A stretch of DNA of 64,000 nt from Diploscapter coronatus (taxonomy: Eukaryota > Nematoda > Chromadorea > Rhabditida > Rhabditidae). Below are positions 1 through 12,232 of the stretch, in pieces (position 1 is the stretch's first letter; every line of letters starts with the position of its first letter). The notes beneath the pieces are model-generated. The model was not told where the DNA came from and ran no database searches. It saw only the letters and a program-made list of their open reading frames with translations. A program made the position numbers and the translations under genes. The DNA is taken from positions 84,405,201 to 84,469,200 of the forward strand of contig OZ038422.1 in assembly GCA_964036155.1 (NCBI GenBank), read 5' to 3'.

Positions 1-69
1 TGCATCTTGGGTGCCTAAGGAAGATCGATTCTCAGCGAGTCACCAACCACCTGCTACCCTAATACCTGA

Positions 70-2199
70 ATGGGCTCTACAGAGAAAAGTGAGTAATTTC
101 TAATTACATCATCTATTTTTACATATCGTGGAAAATTTACCAAATCCACATTTGTAAAATTCACCCATTTTTATGAGAGTAGCTTTAAATTTAAAAAATC
201 GATCACTTTTCCAGAAAGGCGAACATTTATACAATTTCTAAATCTCTAAAACCTACTTACGATTTTTGTTCCAGAAAACCGTCACTTGGACTTCTTCTGT
301 GGTTGGGGCGCTGGCTGCATCGAGACTGTCATTCTCTTCCCCTCCAACAAAATCATCTTCCGACAACAACTGCATGGCTTCTCTGCCAAGGATGCCGTTA
401 AGCAGGTTTTTTTTTTTAAATTTAATTATTTTAATTTTATCTTTCTTTGAACTTAAAGAGATATTTAATTAAACGTTATTTTTATTTTTGAAACAATTAT
501 TAATGATCTTTTTCGGCTATTTTGAGGCTTCAAGCCCTTAAGCCATGCAAAATAAGGTGAGGGATGGCAGCGGAAAGCATTCTTTTCCCACACTATTTCG
601 CATGGCTCAAGGTTATCAAGTTATTTCTATTTTCCGATTGTTTTTTTTCCAAATGACTACTTTCAGCTTCGAGTCGAGGGCCTTGGCCGGTTGTATCGCG
701 GCCTTCTGCCGCCCCTCATAATGCGCACTTCGTCGAGAGCTTTAATGTTCGGGTTGTACGATGAATTTCAGGTATACAACCTTTTCTTATTTTACAAAAC
801 ATCAGCTTTCAGAAGTTGAAAATAAAATACTTTGTAATTTTTAGACTTTCGTTTTTAATATAATTTTTTTCAGAACATGATTTCCTGCCCTCACTCGCCT
901 CCCAACACGTCATTCACGGCCTGTCATGCGCAAGCCGCCTTTTTAGGCAAAACTTTAGTTTTTTTTAGAGAAACTATTCTTTTTATTTTCAATTAAATTA
1001 TTTTTGTGTATTTCAGCCGGTATCTGCGAAGCGTCGTTATGCCCCTTGGAGCGAGTCCAGGTCCTTCTCCAAACCTCCACTTACAATATGCGTTTCAACA
1101 ATACGGGTGAAGCCTTCAAATCTCTCAGGGTTAGTTTTTCTCAAATTATTTTTCTCGGCAGATTTTTTGGAAAGAGGACTATTTTGTCTGATAACTCGAA
1201 AATAACGTGTTTTCGACAACAAAGCATTCAAATAGGAGTTTATTCCTTCTTTAGTCAAACTTATTCTTTATTTAGCCGATAGCTTCTGATTTTTATCATT
1301 TCAAATCGACATTTTTGGTAAATCTGACTTATTTATTTTTCCAGCCTTACGGATTTCGGGAATATTACCGCGGCCTTTCCGTCATAGTCGCTCGCAACTC
1401 GCTCTCCAACGCATTCTTCTTCACACTAAGGGAGCCTTTAAAACAGAAAGTATGTAATTAAAAATAATTTGAACATTTTTAAAAAATAACGTTTGAAGAA
1501 AACTTTTTTGAATTCATATATCTACTCTTCTGAGAGTTTTTTTTAACTTCTAAGGAGTTATTTTCTTTTGCTGAAGATTTCCTGTCTCCAGATTCGGGAA
1601 TCGGGCTCCTCAGACAGTCTCGATAAGCATCGACAAGTCGTCTACTTCTTCAGCGATTTCGTGTCGGGCGCAGTGCTCGGCGCCTCAATTTCGACCCTCT
1701 TCTTTCCCATCAACGTCGTCAAAAATCACATGCAGAGCAAGGTTATTTTTTAATTAATTTTTAGGTAATTTTAACTTTCGAAAATGACCTTCTTAGATTT
1801 TCGAAAAGCGTAACCCTGGTTATTTGTCAAGATATTTCATGAAATTAGTTTGAGTTGTCATTTATGTCTAAATTAGCAATTGAAACGTGCAACCTTTGAA
1901 GTTACGTGAAGCTTCATGAATTTAACCTTACATTGTCACGAAATTTCATTGAAAAATTCACAAAATAAATTCTAAATTTGAAGCAACTGATAAAGTATAA
2001 TTTCCAGGTGGGCGTGCCCTTCGAGAACCCCTTCATGGTGTTCGCGGAGATCTGGAGAGATCGAGGCGGATCGATCAGGAATCTGTACCTGGGCGTGCAT
2101 CTGAACTTTACTCGCTCGCTACTCGCTTGGGGAATCACAAACGCGATGTACGAGCTGCTCAGGAGGTCTCTAGATACATTCTTCGAAAGCAAAGAATAG
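70..2199 (+). CDS. SLC25A51: SLC25A51/52-type mitochondrial carrier (NAD+ transporter family)
   Basis: Eight exons (70-88, 275-405, 667-771, 874-946, 1017-1129, 1345-1449, 1592-1741, 2008-2199) join in phase to 295 residues, close to the human protein (about 297). The first exon holds only MGSTEK plus one base. Three carrier repeats are visible through their signature segments: FPSNKIIFRQQ in repeat 1, CPLERVQVLLQ in repeat 2 and FPINVVKNHMQ in repeat 3. The arginine-rich FRQQ form of repeat 1 and the CPLERVQ of repeat 2 are typical of the MCART/SLC25A51 group, whose human member imports NAD+ into the mitochondrial matrix across the inner membrane. The substrate is inferred from family. Intron 4 begins with GC rather than GT. 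Intron 2 carries a palindromic repeat. No neighbouring gene suggests co-transcription. Confidence 0.9.
528..620. repeat. Palindromic MITE-like repeat in carrier intron 2
   Basis: Imperfect inverted repeat. The left arm around CTTCAAGCCCTTAAGCCAT pairs with the right arm containing ATGGCTCAAGGTTATCAAG. The inner part has the AAAATA...CACACTATTTCG pattern seen in the other palindromes of this window (19.0, 20.7, 43.3 and 53.1 kb). Confidence 0.55.
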
Positions 2200-5101
2200 A
2201 AAATACTGACTGATTTAATGATTTGATGAAAACAGCTGGTAGACCCGGAAAGTTTTCTTTTTCTTTACTTTCGAACTTTTCAAATGATAAGTCAATTTGC
2301 GAATTTCTTTAGTTTCTGGAAAAGTTAGTACTGATTGAAGGTCGAATTTTTGATAAAGAAGAAGAAGAAAAATGTGTTAACTTTCCAGAAATCCGCTTTT
2401 ACCTATGATTATTTCGAAAAAAAAAATCCTGGATTTTTAAAATTTTGAAAAGATGGAATAATTTTATCGACTTGACTTTTCATTTAAAAATTTCCGAATA
2501 TTGCATAAAATCGAACTTTTCGGGGTCGAAGATCAGTACACCTGCCTGTGTTATTTCATATCCTCTTTAGAATTGATTTAGATTTAGATTTAAAGTAGTC
2601 TTGTAGTAGGAACTGATTTGATACTTGATATGAAAATTCTGTTCGCTTAGATTTTATAGTTGCCAATTTCGTTACTGTCATGTTCAAAGAAACGAATGCT
2701 CAATCAAAGAAAAGATATTCGATTATTCATTTTCATTTGGCTTCATGTGGAAAGTTTATCTAGTTTACCATTCAAAAATTGGAAAGTTCACCCACTTTCT
2801 TCGTCTTTATTAAGTATGTTGTTTCAAAAGGGGGTAAACTTTCCAAACAGATGAATAAGATGAACTTCAATAAGCAGATCTATTTTCAGGTTTTATCAAC
2901 AAAATTATCTTTGTTCAACTTTAACGCAAAATATCTGTACATAATCATTATCTTTGAGTAGAATGGAAAAAGTGAATGATAAATTTTATTCTGCTCAAGC
3001 TCATTGATAAAAAATTATCTACAGGAAAGTGTATTAAAAATTTCAGTCGATTTTTTCATCCCATGAAGTGACATGATTGACTCTAGTCGATATTAAAATA
3101 AAGAGATTTTTATGGAAAATTATACGACATTTTTCCCTATGATTCTGATCTGATCGTATCGATTTTGGATTTTTCGCGGCAAAAAGTCGACAGAGCAAAT
3201 TAAAAATGATCTGCCTGGTTGCTGCGCCTCAGGGCCAGCCCCACATTTTCGTGTGTTTGCGGACGGTATAAGACAATTAGGAAGGGGGAAGGGAGGAAGG
3301 AATCGAGTCCGGTAGGCCGGAAAGACGCAACGAAAGAGGGAAGGGAAGGACAAAACTACCTGCAATGTTCTGGAAGAGCCACTTACGTCGTAACATTTTC
3401 CCCTCTTCAGACATAGTGATGATATGATATCTACTTGAAGTGATGATTGCATGATTATTTTGAAGAATTATGGTAGTTTCAATATTTAACCATGCTTATG
3501 ATATTTTTTGAAAATCATTTGTTATTTTTAACCTTTATATGACGATTTTAAAGAATTCATGACGAAGTCCAGCTTCTCATGCAACAACTTTTTCATGATA
3601 TGCAATTTCTGTTTGTATTCTCAGAATAGCACACTCAGCTAATCTAATCTTCTAGTCCAGATATTCTGTTTATGCCGTCTAGAAATGGCTTATGCATACA
3701 AGTTTTGGCTGATCTCATGCATTCGTTCAATCATCAAGCATCTCTTCATTCGTTCATTTCGTCGAAATCCATCTGAATTCTTCATTGTTTTCAGATTTGG
3801 CAAGATATTCATCTAAAATCCTGCCACATCTCCTCTATGCATCAATTCTCTTTTGAAAAATTATTTTTTGGACCTTTGAACTTTAAACTTCTTGAATTAT
3901 CCAAAAATCTGCCTAGGTTTTACGAAAATCGTTCACTATCCCGGCTCTGCCTCAGGCTATATCCTCTATTTCTTTCCGTCTTGCGCTTTGCTTGTGCAAA
4001 CCGTTTGCACATGCCCTGTCCATGCACTCTGTGTGTTTGATCAGGAACTGTCATCCTTCCTTCATTCCGTCCCTCTTGATCGTCATTTGCAGAACCTCTT
4101 ATAAAATTCGACCTATTTTTTAAAGTCTTTTTAAATCGGTGACTGTTTTTGCAAATTATTCATTGCAGTACTATGTAAATTTCAGTTGAATATCATCATC
4201 ACTATTTGCAATTTGTATCTGAAGAAGATCTATCCTGGTTCGCATTGTTTTTCAAAAGTTGTTAGGATATATAGAATACTTCATCTAAACCTTTTCATGT
4301 TTCTCATCGTCAAATATGGTAAATTTCACCCTTTTTCATGTTAATTCTCTCTGAAAGTCAGTAGCATTTGCAGCATATTCTATCTCTAGACATTAGTATG
4401 GTCTGTTCCGATTACACTCAGTCCCTTCCCTGTGTGTTAATGTCATCAATTTCTCGCCTTTTCGCCTTCTTCATCTATCCATGTCATGTTTTTGTTTCAG
4501 TTTCATTGATTTCCCCACCCACATATTTCCTCTCTAAGAAAATATATCGGCTACAGATGATACTTTTTTCTACTTTCTTTGCACATTTTTGAGAAGAATT
4601 TACTCATACCGGGGAAAAATGCTCATATTTTGGGAAAAAGTACTCTCAATTCCCATCTTTTCGTTTCAGTTTCATTGATTTCCCTTTCTCCGCCCACATG
4701 TTTTCCCCTAGCAAAAGCATCTGAGAATGTCATATCGCCCGCGACCCAATCTGGGTTAGTCTCTATTTCTTCTCTATATCTTTATCTGTCTTTATCTATC
4801 ACCGCCCCAAACGACCTTTATATCTCTTCATCTTTACTTCCTCTGCGTCTTCACAGCTTGTCTTCACTTTTCTTTACGTAAATTTTTATTGCCAGTAAAA
4901 GTTGTTTTTTCTTTGAGTGTTTCGATAATTAGCTCACGCACATGGTTGGTTGATCTATGAGGTTTCGTTTTCTTTAGCTGATCTGAGTTTCCTTAATACA
5001 TTAATGGCCAATCTTTGAAGTTAACGATTTTTCTTTATGAGGTCTTTATAAATTAAAGAAAAATGTTGATTTTTCTCATAATCAGACGTTTTCTCGACGT
5101 A

Positions 5102-5198
5102 TTTTTGCTGCTATAAGCGTGTGTTTTATGTTTTATTTACTTTACACATGAAGAAAATGCGACAATAGATCGGTTCTATTCGATTCTAGCAGCAAAAA
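5102..5198. repeat. Inverted repeat, 12-bp arms
   Basis: TTTTTGCTGCTA (5102-5113) is the exact reverse complement of TAGCAGCAAAAA (5187-5198). The 73-base loop is AT-rich. The flanks are also weakly complementary (GTAT...ATAC). It could be a short transposon remnant. Confidence 0.5.
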
Positions 5199-5399
5199 CT
5201 GATATCGTATTTTTTTTTGTATATACGGCGTAATTTTTTTAAACACTGTCCTGCTAACCTTATTTTCACTGACTGAAGTTGAAATTCGTGAAGACCAGCT
5301 TTTTCGTAGCGGCGTTTTTAGATGTTTCCTTCAAAGAATCCATTATCTTTCCAAATTTTATCTTCCAAAAATCTCAGAGTTCGACGGGGTGTTTTTCTG

Positions 5400-5470
5400 G
5401 GCTTCCTGTATAATTCCTCAAATTTTAAGGGAAGAGAATGTAGAGAAAATGGCTAACTATACAGGAAGCC
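5400..5470. repeat. Inverted repeat, 13-bp perfect arms
   Basis: GGCTTCCTGTATA (5400-5412) is the exact reverse complement of TATACAGGAAGCC (5458-5470), enclosing 45 bases. It is isolated from any gene and of unknown role. Confidence 0.6.
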
Positions 5471-6409
5471 AATTTTTTATTCAAATCCAGAAATCTTGTA
5501 ATTTCATGCCAAACATTCTTGCCCACCCCAATTTGCAATTTCCCCTGCTTTTTGATTTGTAATCAGATCCCTCGCTTCCACATTTGGTCGCAGTATTATT
5601 TTCCTCTTCTTCTCTAGTACTTTTTGCCTACGTTTTCCCTTTCGCTTTCTCCACGATTCGATTCGATCATTTCAATCCAGTACTTGGCCCATTTTGATTC
5701 ACTGATTCACTCGATTTGCATGTCATTGGCTGCTGCTTTTCTGGCTTTTCATCCATTCACTTTCCCCGTTCTTTCACCTTTCGACTTCCAGGCTTCTGTC
5801 CAATTTTCACCTAATTTCAGCTTTGGACTTTCCGATCTTCGCCTAATTTTCCTTTTATTTCCACTTTTTTTACTTCTTGGGAAGCTCACCCAGATTTTAA
5901 GCATAAAACTTTGATAAGTACAAATAATAGGTGAACTTCCACCAGGAAGTCCAACTTTTTACCTTGGGGTTTTCTGATCTTCGCCTAATTTTCACTTTAG
6001 ATCATTTCTGGAAAATGTATTCGCTCTTTTAGAAAGTGAACTTCTCAATATTTTTCCCCGACTTTTCACCTTCGAACCTCCCGACTTTCCCCTAATTTCC
6101 TCCCAATTCTCCTTCTGTACCCTATTCATCTTGAAGTCAGTATTCTTCAGCAGCATTCTGCATTCAGCATTTCCTTTCATCAACAGTCCCCTTTCGTGTA
6201 TTTGCTAAGTGTTTTCCTAACAAGTCACTCTGTCAATCACATTCACATTTCTTCATTCGCATTTATTCATTCTCACATTCAATTCATTCAGTCGATTGCA
6301 GGCTGTGCTATTGCCCTACGGCTTCTGCCCTGAATTCCGGCCATATTTGTCATTTTGTCAACGGCCTAAATATCTAGCCGAAAGTTCCAGCATCAACGTC
6401 AGAAGAAAA

Positions 6410-9400
6410 ATGCAAATGGACCTAGATGAGGATGGTATTTCGAGGGTTGGTGTTTTTGTGTTTAGTTTTAAACATGGTAAAAATGTTCGGTAGTTGCAAA
6501 AAAAATCTCAATTTTTCTGTGTTCTTGTGAGGATCGCCTTTTTTAGGGGTTGATTTTTTTTCTATGAAAAACACTATTTCATATGCTCAATAATTGAAGA
6601 AAAATTTTAAATAATGTATAGGTTATAGGTTATAATGTCAGTCAAGTTTTAGAAATTTCTGAACGAAGTAATAGACGTCGTTCAGCGTACTCAAACCACA
6701 ATATTGTCTATGCGCGTCTCGGTATCAAATTATCGTGCATTTTCGCGAGAATTCATGGAATGCTGCACAGAAAAAATCGCTTTTCATCATTTGGGTGCAA
6801 ATTTAACTTCATGCGGTTTGTGGTTTTTAACATGATACCCATCATTAGACAATTTTCCCAATTCTCTGGGCAGAAATTATCGAACCGTTATATAATTTTT
6901 AGAAATCTAGATTTTCATGCATTTCTGTTCTTTCTCTTCTCAAAAACATTTACATAATTTTATAGAAATGTTATTAAAAAATATTTCACTTAAAATAATA
7001 TCTTTCTAAATATATCTTCAATATTCCCCTAAATCTGATAATTTGTTCTCAATAGAGTGACTTATGATTGTAAGTTATTGTATTCTGTAATAGCTGATAA
7101 GTGTTGCTAATCATAAAATGACAGAGTTGTGTGCGTGTGTGTGTGAGGATGTGAAGTGCCTTGGTCTCTTTGTTAGTCTGTCAGGCTTTTCGGCTTTTTC
7201 CCTCCGGCCTCCGGCATATCTAGGCCTTGCCTCTCGTCTTTTTGCTCTTACCTGTCAACTTACTATCTGCCTTTCCTCAATTCTCTTCCACTCTTCCCCT
7301 TTCAATTAATTCTGCCTTTCTATTCATCTTCAGAAATTTCTTTTCAAGCCTCTAAGCTTCAGTTACATCATCATTTTTCTGTTACTTACAGATATCGAAA
7401 ACTTATACTACATGTACTTTTAGTATCTTTAAATTTTTTTACATTTCACTTTAATTTTGGATGGGCATAGATTTGTCCGCACCTGTATAACCTAGGTCTT
7501 CATAGTTAGGGAAATTCCCGTACCTTTCAACTGTTATAACCACGAATAGGCAGATTTTTTGTATCTGCATACCTGTATGTTGCAAAATTTTAGGAAAATT
7601 CTTTTTACCTGTACCTTATTTCTTGGCATCTCTGCTTTCAACTAATTGTTCTATTTTCGCTATTCATCTTCAGCATTTCTTTAGAAGCCTTCAGGCTTGT
7701 GTTACATCATTTTTCTGTCACTAATTCTACTCTGTCAGTCTGTTCATTCACTCAGTCATTTCCCCCAGCTCGTCTTCCCTTTCAACCGTGGTGAAATTTT
7801 TCCCTTTTCATTGCTTTTTTCGCATGCAAATCGCGCGCAGCCATTCAACTTTCAAAGAAAATAGTCAGTTCGGTTAAATCAAGCATACCATTTGGTGGGA
7901 TTTTCCGTAATTCGAGACTAATATCTATCGGAAATGACTTTTAAATATACAGTTCAGGAAAAATGTGCTCCATAAATGGGCTATACTTTACCCGAACGTG
8001 TATTTTCAAGTTTTATTAATCTATGGATTTTCAGTATCTCTCAATTCGCAACTACGACCCGGTTTCGGTAGCCTCTTCACTGTTACTTCGATTGCCTTTA
8101 CCGTTGCCTGTAATGCATTCAACTCCGATTTCGGTAAGTATCGAATTTGTTCCATATTAAGATTTTCAAATAAAGCTGAACTTCATGGAAATCGTGCTCT
8201 AATAAATTTTTAAATTTATAATTGGCAAAAATTCTATGAAGATCAACTATTCTTCGACGACCTAAATATCTTACGTGACTTATTCTTATATTCTACATTT
8301 TATGCAGTCATAAATATCTTCCCTTCTATGTTTACCTACATTCCTCTCGTCTTGAGCAGCTCACAACCCCCTCGCTCACTTTTCATTGCTACAATTCAAT
8401 CTTCTTCTCAAGCACATATCCACTCTTTTTACTACTATTTCAAGTGTTTATTTTTGTTTGAGACTAAGTTTTTAACGTAAGTGATGGCATAAGGGTGCCA
8501 GAGGATTTTTAAACTAAAATTATGTGATAAGCCTAAACAGTCATGTATTTCTAAAATTATCTAAATATACAAACTAGGGTGTGATTATTTACCGAGTATT
8601 TTTGCGACTTTTTAAATGTGCTGAAAGAAGATTTTGAAATAAAAAATAAGCGACTAGACTAAAATAGTCAAGCTTTTCCAGAGTCGAACTAAATATAGGA
8701 ATTGAGCCATGAATCATTTCCTAAACTTCCCGAAAAGTCTTTGCTAAATATTTGGTGCTAAAAAAACCTTTTAGGGATTTATTTGAAGTAATCTGGAAAT
8801 AGCTTGCTGCTAAATTTACATTTTCGGGGAAGTAGTACACGCTTCGTTTGTCGCTTGATTCATTCATTCCATTGTCTTGCTCGAGAATAATTAGAATATT
8901 TCTCTCGAGAGGACTGCATTATTCAGCTCTAGCTGCAAGCCTCTTCTATAATTCTCAATTCCGAAGAATCTTAGTCATTTCCTATTTTCTACTATGCATT
9001 TTTAGATTAAAAATTAGGATATTTCTTTATTTGTTCATTTTTTCAAGCTCCTTTTTATTTTTGAAGTATTTTTACTATGCATTCGGTTGGTTTAATTCAA
9101 TTTCAATTAATTAGAATATTCCTTGATATATTTAGTATATTTTTCATATAAATTTCTTGACTCTTTTCAAGAACTTCCTATTTTCTACCATGCGAATTTT
9201 TTTCGTGTATGATTTAGTTTTGATTCAGTTCAAAACTTGACATTTTTCGCCGCATTTCAAGTGCGATTCCCCCTTATTCGATACCCATTCAACCCCTTTG
9301 AATGGTCTATGTCCGGTCAGCAGAGATATAAAGGGAATATCTATGCAAGTCACTGAATGGATGAATGAATGAGTGCAAGTGAGTGAAGATGTGAAGGAGG

Positions 9401-11102
9401 AGATTCACTTTTTCCTGCCTTTCCCTATATTTACTTGCTGCCCTAAACCCTATTGGTCATTAAATGTATACATTGCTTTGCTTTCATTATACTACACTAT
9501 ACGTTACATGAGAGATACCTTAATGCTTTCATTAGTTATTGATTTATTAGAACTGTTTTCGATGTTTATGGGGCAGGATTTACAATTAGATAGATGAAGC
9601 TAACTTTTGAGTAGGCGTTTTTTTCCCGTTTATACATTTTGATGTCTTCCCCTATTTTTAGGCCATGAATTTAGACATTTGAAATGCCAAGAATAATTCT
9701 AAACAACAATGATGCATCCATCAAGTTTTGTCAGAATCTAAGCCCAACTTCAATTCTCAGACATCATTCTTGAACAGGCATTTATGAAACATTGTTTATC
9801 TGGACGAGATTTTATTATTCAAGTCAGCTATTGACTATAGAATTCTGGATTCCAAAATGTACTCGCGAAGTTTCGTGTAGTAAACTTTTAAGCCGCTCAA
9901 ATATTTATTTAATCGAGTGAGTGTAAATTCAATGGGCGTGAAATGTAAGCTGGAGGAAAAGGGAATATATCAAATGATGCAAAAATAGGGCGAGTTGTGG
10001 TGGTACGAATATGAAGGGTGAGGAGGGTCTGAGTTACTCAGCAAATAGAAAATAGAGGTCCTATTTCCCTATTTCTATCCCTTCAGGCATAACTTTTACA
10101 CACTTTGGGCTGTTACCTACTATCAATTTTTGGAAAGCTCGCTCTCATTTAAATCAAAAGTTTACTGATAAAGATAAAAAGTCGATAGATTTTCCAAGAC
10201 ATCTAAAATTAGAGAGTTTAGTGGTACTGAAATATGAATAGGAAAGGTATCTGAGTTACTCGGCAAATAGAAAATAGAGAGCGGACCTGCCTTTCATTCT
10301 CCAGTCCACTTGTTATTTCCTTCCAACCCTGTTGGCACATCCTTTTCCTTTTATGTACATAGAGCTGCTCGATAGGCAACTTCTTCTTCTAGTCCAACTG
10401 CTTTTTTCTTCTCATTTCTTCGATTCAATTTCCGTTTTTTTTCTAAAGTTAAATTGAAAGAAAAAAATCACTGGAAGTTTAGTTATCTTCAAGTTTTCTA
10501 TGATATTATTGATTTTTTTTTTTAAATGAAGATCAACTTAGTTTATGCATTTCAGAACTCATTCTACTGCCGACGCCGTCTTTCGTTAATCGAGGCTTTG
10601 AATAATTCCATCCAGGAGGATCTCTGCTGCCCAAATTTTGCGTCATCAGCACTAAACCCTTTACAGGTCAACTTTTATTTATGTCTTTTCACCTCTAACA
10701 ATTACTTCTGAAATTCTTTCAAAGTTTAATAACCTTTTCTTTCGTCATACGTGGAAAAGTATCAATAGAAAGTTTAAAGAGTTAAACTAAATTTTCAAAT
10801 TGATTCCTTTCGATTCATTGTTGATCGAGTTGAAAAATCAAATCGAATGAGCAATCTTAAAATCACCAATTTTCGTCATCGAGTTTACCACATGTTTTCT
10901 GAGATCAATTTCTAAGAGAGAAGTACCAGATTCCCAGACTTAAACTGATCGTAAATACCGAAAATTGCTAATGAAATGCAATATGTGAGAGCATGTTTAA
11001 GGCGTTTAGTTTTAGGCCCTGCCTATGGCCACTTGCTCACATTCCACACCAGCTCCATCCGCTGGCGAGCGGATCTTCAGCGTTAGACAGATTCTATCTC
11101 AG
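6410..11102 (+). CDS. Putative 5' exons of a long RhoGEF isoform
   Basis: Four exon-like blocks have good splice sites and all begin and end in phase 0: to 6445 (start ATG 6410, or open further up to an acceptor-like TTGCAG at 6301), 8035-8133, 10556-10666 and 11016-11102. Joined, they read directly into the phase-0 acceptor at 12320 of the SH3-DH-PH gene, replacing the short first exon at 12233. The result would be about 637 residues. Readable segments include YLSIRNYDPVS, RRRLSLIEALNNSIQEDL and GERIFSVRQILSQ. Four consecutive compatible phases and donors (GTTGGT, GTAAGT, GTCAAC, GTCGGT) are unlikely by chance, but no domain is recognisable and introns are long (1.6 and 2.4 kb). In vertebrate ASEF the region before the SH3 binds APC. 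Whether this one does is unknown. Confidence 0.5.
6446..8034 (+). other. Long intron of putative RhoGEF long isoform
   Basis: AT-rich sequence between two putative exons. Several short open frames occur, but none has a recognisable product or coding-like composition. There is a CT-rich patch around 7140-7330 and 7620-7780. Confidence 0.45.
8134..10555 (+). other. Long intron of putative RhoGEF long isoform, with direct repeat
   Basis: 2.4 kb of AT-rich sequence without recognisable coding content. It contains GAATGAATGA-type short tandem sequence near 9355-9390 and a diverged 60-bp direct repeat (9997-10281, separate entry). Confidence 0.45.
9997..10281 (+). repeat. Diverged direct repeat, two copies of about 60 bp
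   Basis: Copy 1 (9997-10057) and copy 2 (10220-10281) both run GTGGTAC..AATATGAA...GG...TCTGAGTTACTC.GCAAATAGAAAATAGAG. The 3' half is nearly identical and the 5' half is more diverged. About 160 unrelated bases separate them. Confidence 0.65.
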
Positions 11103-12232
11103 GTCGGTCTTCACCTATTTTTAAGACTCATCCACTTTCCCTTTCTATCAACACTATTTCACCTCGAAATTGGCGAACTTTCCATAAAGCCCAGCTTTTA
11201 CATATAATTTCAAGGTCACCTTGATCATTTTTAACTTATTTTGAAGGTTAATCATCTTTTTTGTCAAAGCTACTCCGTCTCAAAATTTGGTGAACTCTCC
11301 GAAAGGCCTTCCACCTTTGACTTTTCCCCTTTTCGATTCCTCCAGGCATTGTTTCTGTGGCCTTTTCTGCATCTTTTCAAATGTTCGCGTTCGCCCGCTT
11401 TTTCGTCGAGAATCGAATTATTCGACTATTCGACATATGTTCACATGCGAATTCGACCTTTCGGCGATGCAGCAAAGTTATGACAATGCAAAAAATAACG
11501 AAAAAGGTGAAGGGAAAGGATCACAAATGGTGGAATGCATTACGTCCAATCGTTTAGTTCGTGTTTTTCTGTATAGATTGCTCAAATCGGAGGAATTTTG
11601 GGAGTCAAACAATCATTTTCTACGTTATCTCATTTTAATAATCACTGTTTCCTATATATACGATCATAACTTGTCCTACGTTCTTTATCTGAACATATTA
11701 ATATTTATCGATTTCTGTAAAGTTCTGATACTTTTTCTTGACTAATACCACATTTATTTTCGAACTTACTGAACTTCACAAGAAACAAGTCGCGATCAAC
11801 GCAAAGGATTTCTATTTAATCATTCAACTTATGGTAATCTATTCCCATTAGATTGCCTTCGTTTTCTCAAATTCTACCTGTTCTCCTTGTTTATCCTCAC
11901 TCCTCGTCTACTGTTCGGCTTCTGGTTCGTATTTCACTATTGCGTCCCTTTCAAACCGCTCACAGTCTCGCGCGTATCTAATCGCCTTTCGTTATTTTTG
12001 CCCCTCCCATCGTCTTTCTTTCCACTGACTCTTTTTCTTTCCCTTTTTTCCCTTTGACCGACTCGATTCCTGAAACAAATCCTTTTTGTTCAGCAGAAGA
12101 ACGCGACACTTTTAGAGTCAGTCGTCGTCAGTGTGATTTTCTGATTCCGATACAAGCCCTGCGTAATCCTTTCCCTTAAAAATAGCCTATTTTTAATTGA
12201 CCTAAATTTCTGAGCTTCCAAAAACTAGCTAA

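Larger units (their letters stand above)
2200..6301. other. Non-coding stretch between carrier and RhoGEF upstream exons
   Basis: No open frame here has convincing coding composition or family similarity. The part from about 4370 to 6300 is pyrimidine-rich on the + strand with many TTCATTC and TCTTC runs. A possible poly(A) signal AATAAA lies at 3097-3102, rather far from the carrier stop. Two short hairpins (5102-5198 and 5400-5470) and a near repeat of GTTTCAGTTTCATTGATTTC (about 4494 and 4664) are the only structures I see. It probably contains 5' regulatory DNA or unrecognised non-coding exons of the RhoGEF. Confidence 0.6.

Noticed and set aside
2574..2592. GATTTAGATTTAGATTTA tandem repeat
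   Set aside because: Three units only, no evident function.
3120..3452. 110-codon open frame on the minus strand and a 65-codon frame on the + strand
   Set aside because: Purine/pyrimidine-skewed local composition (GGAAGG runs) gives low-complexity frames without family resemblance or good splice context.
11287..11745. 152-codon open frame on the + strand between putative RhoGEF exons
   Set aside because: Overlaps two other open frames in the same stretch, has no recognisable motif, and the phase-0 reading from its acceptor-like CTCCAG hits a stop without a usable donor.
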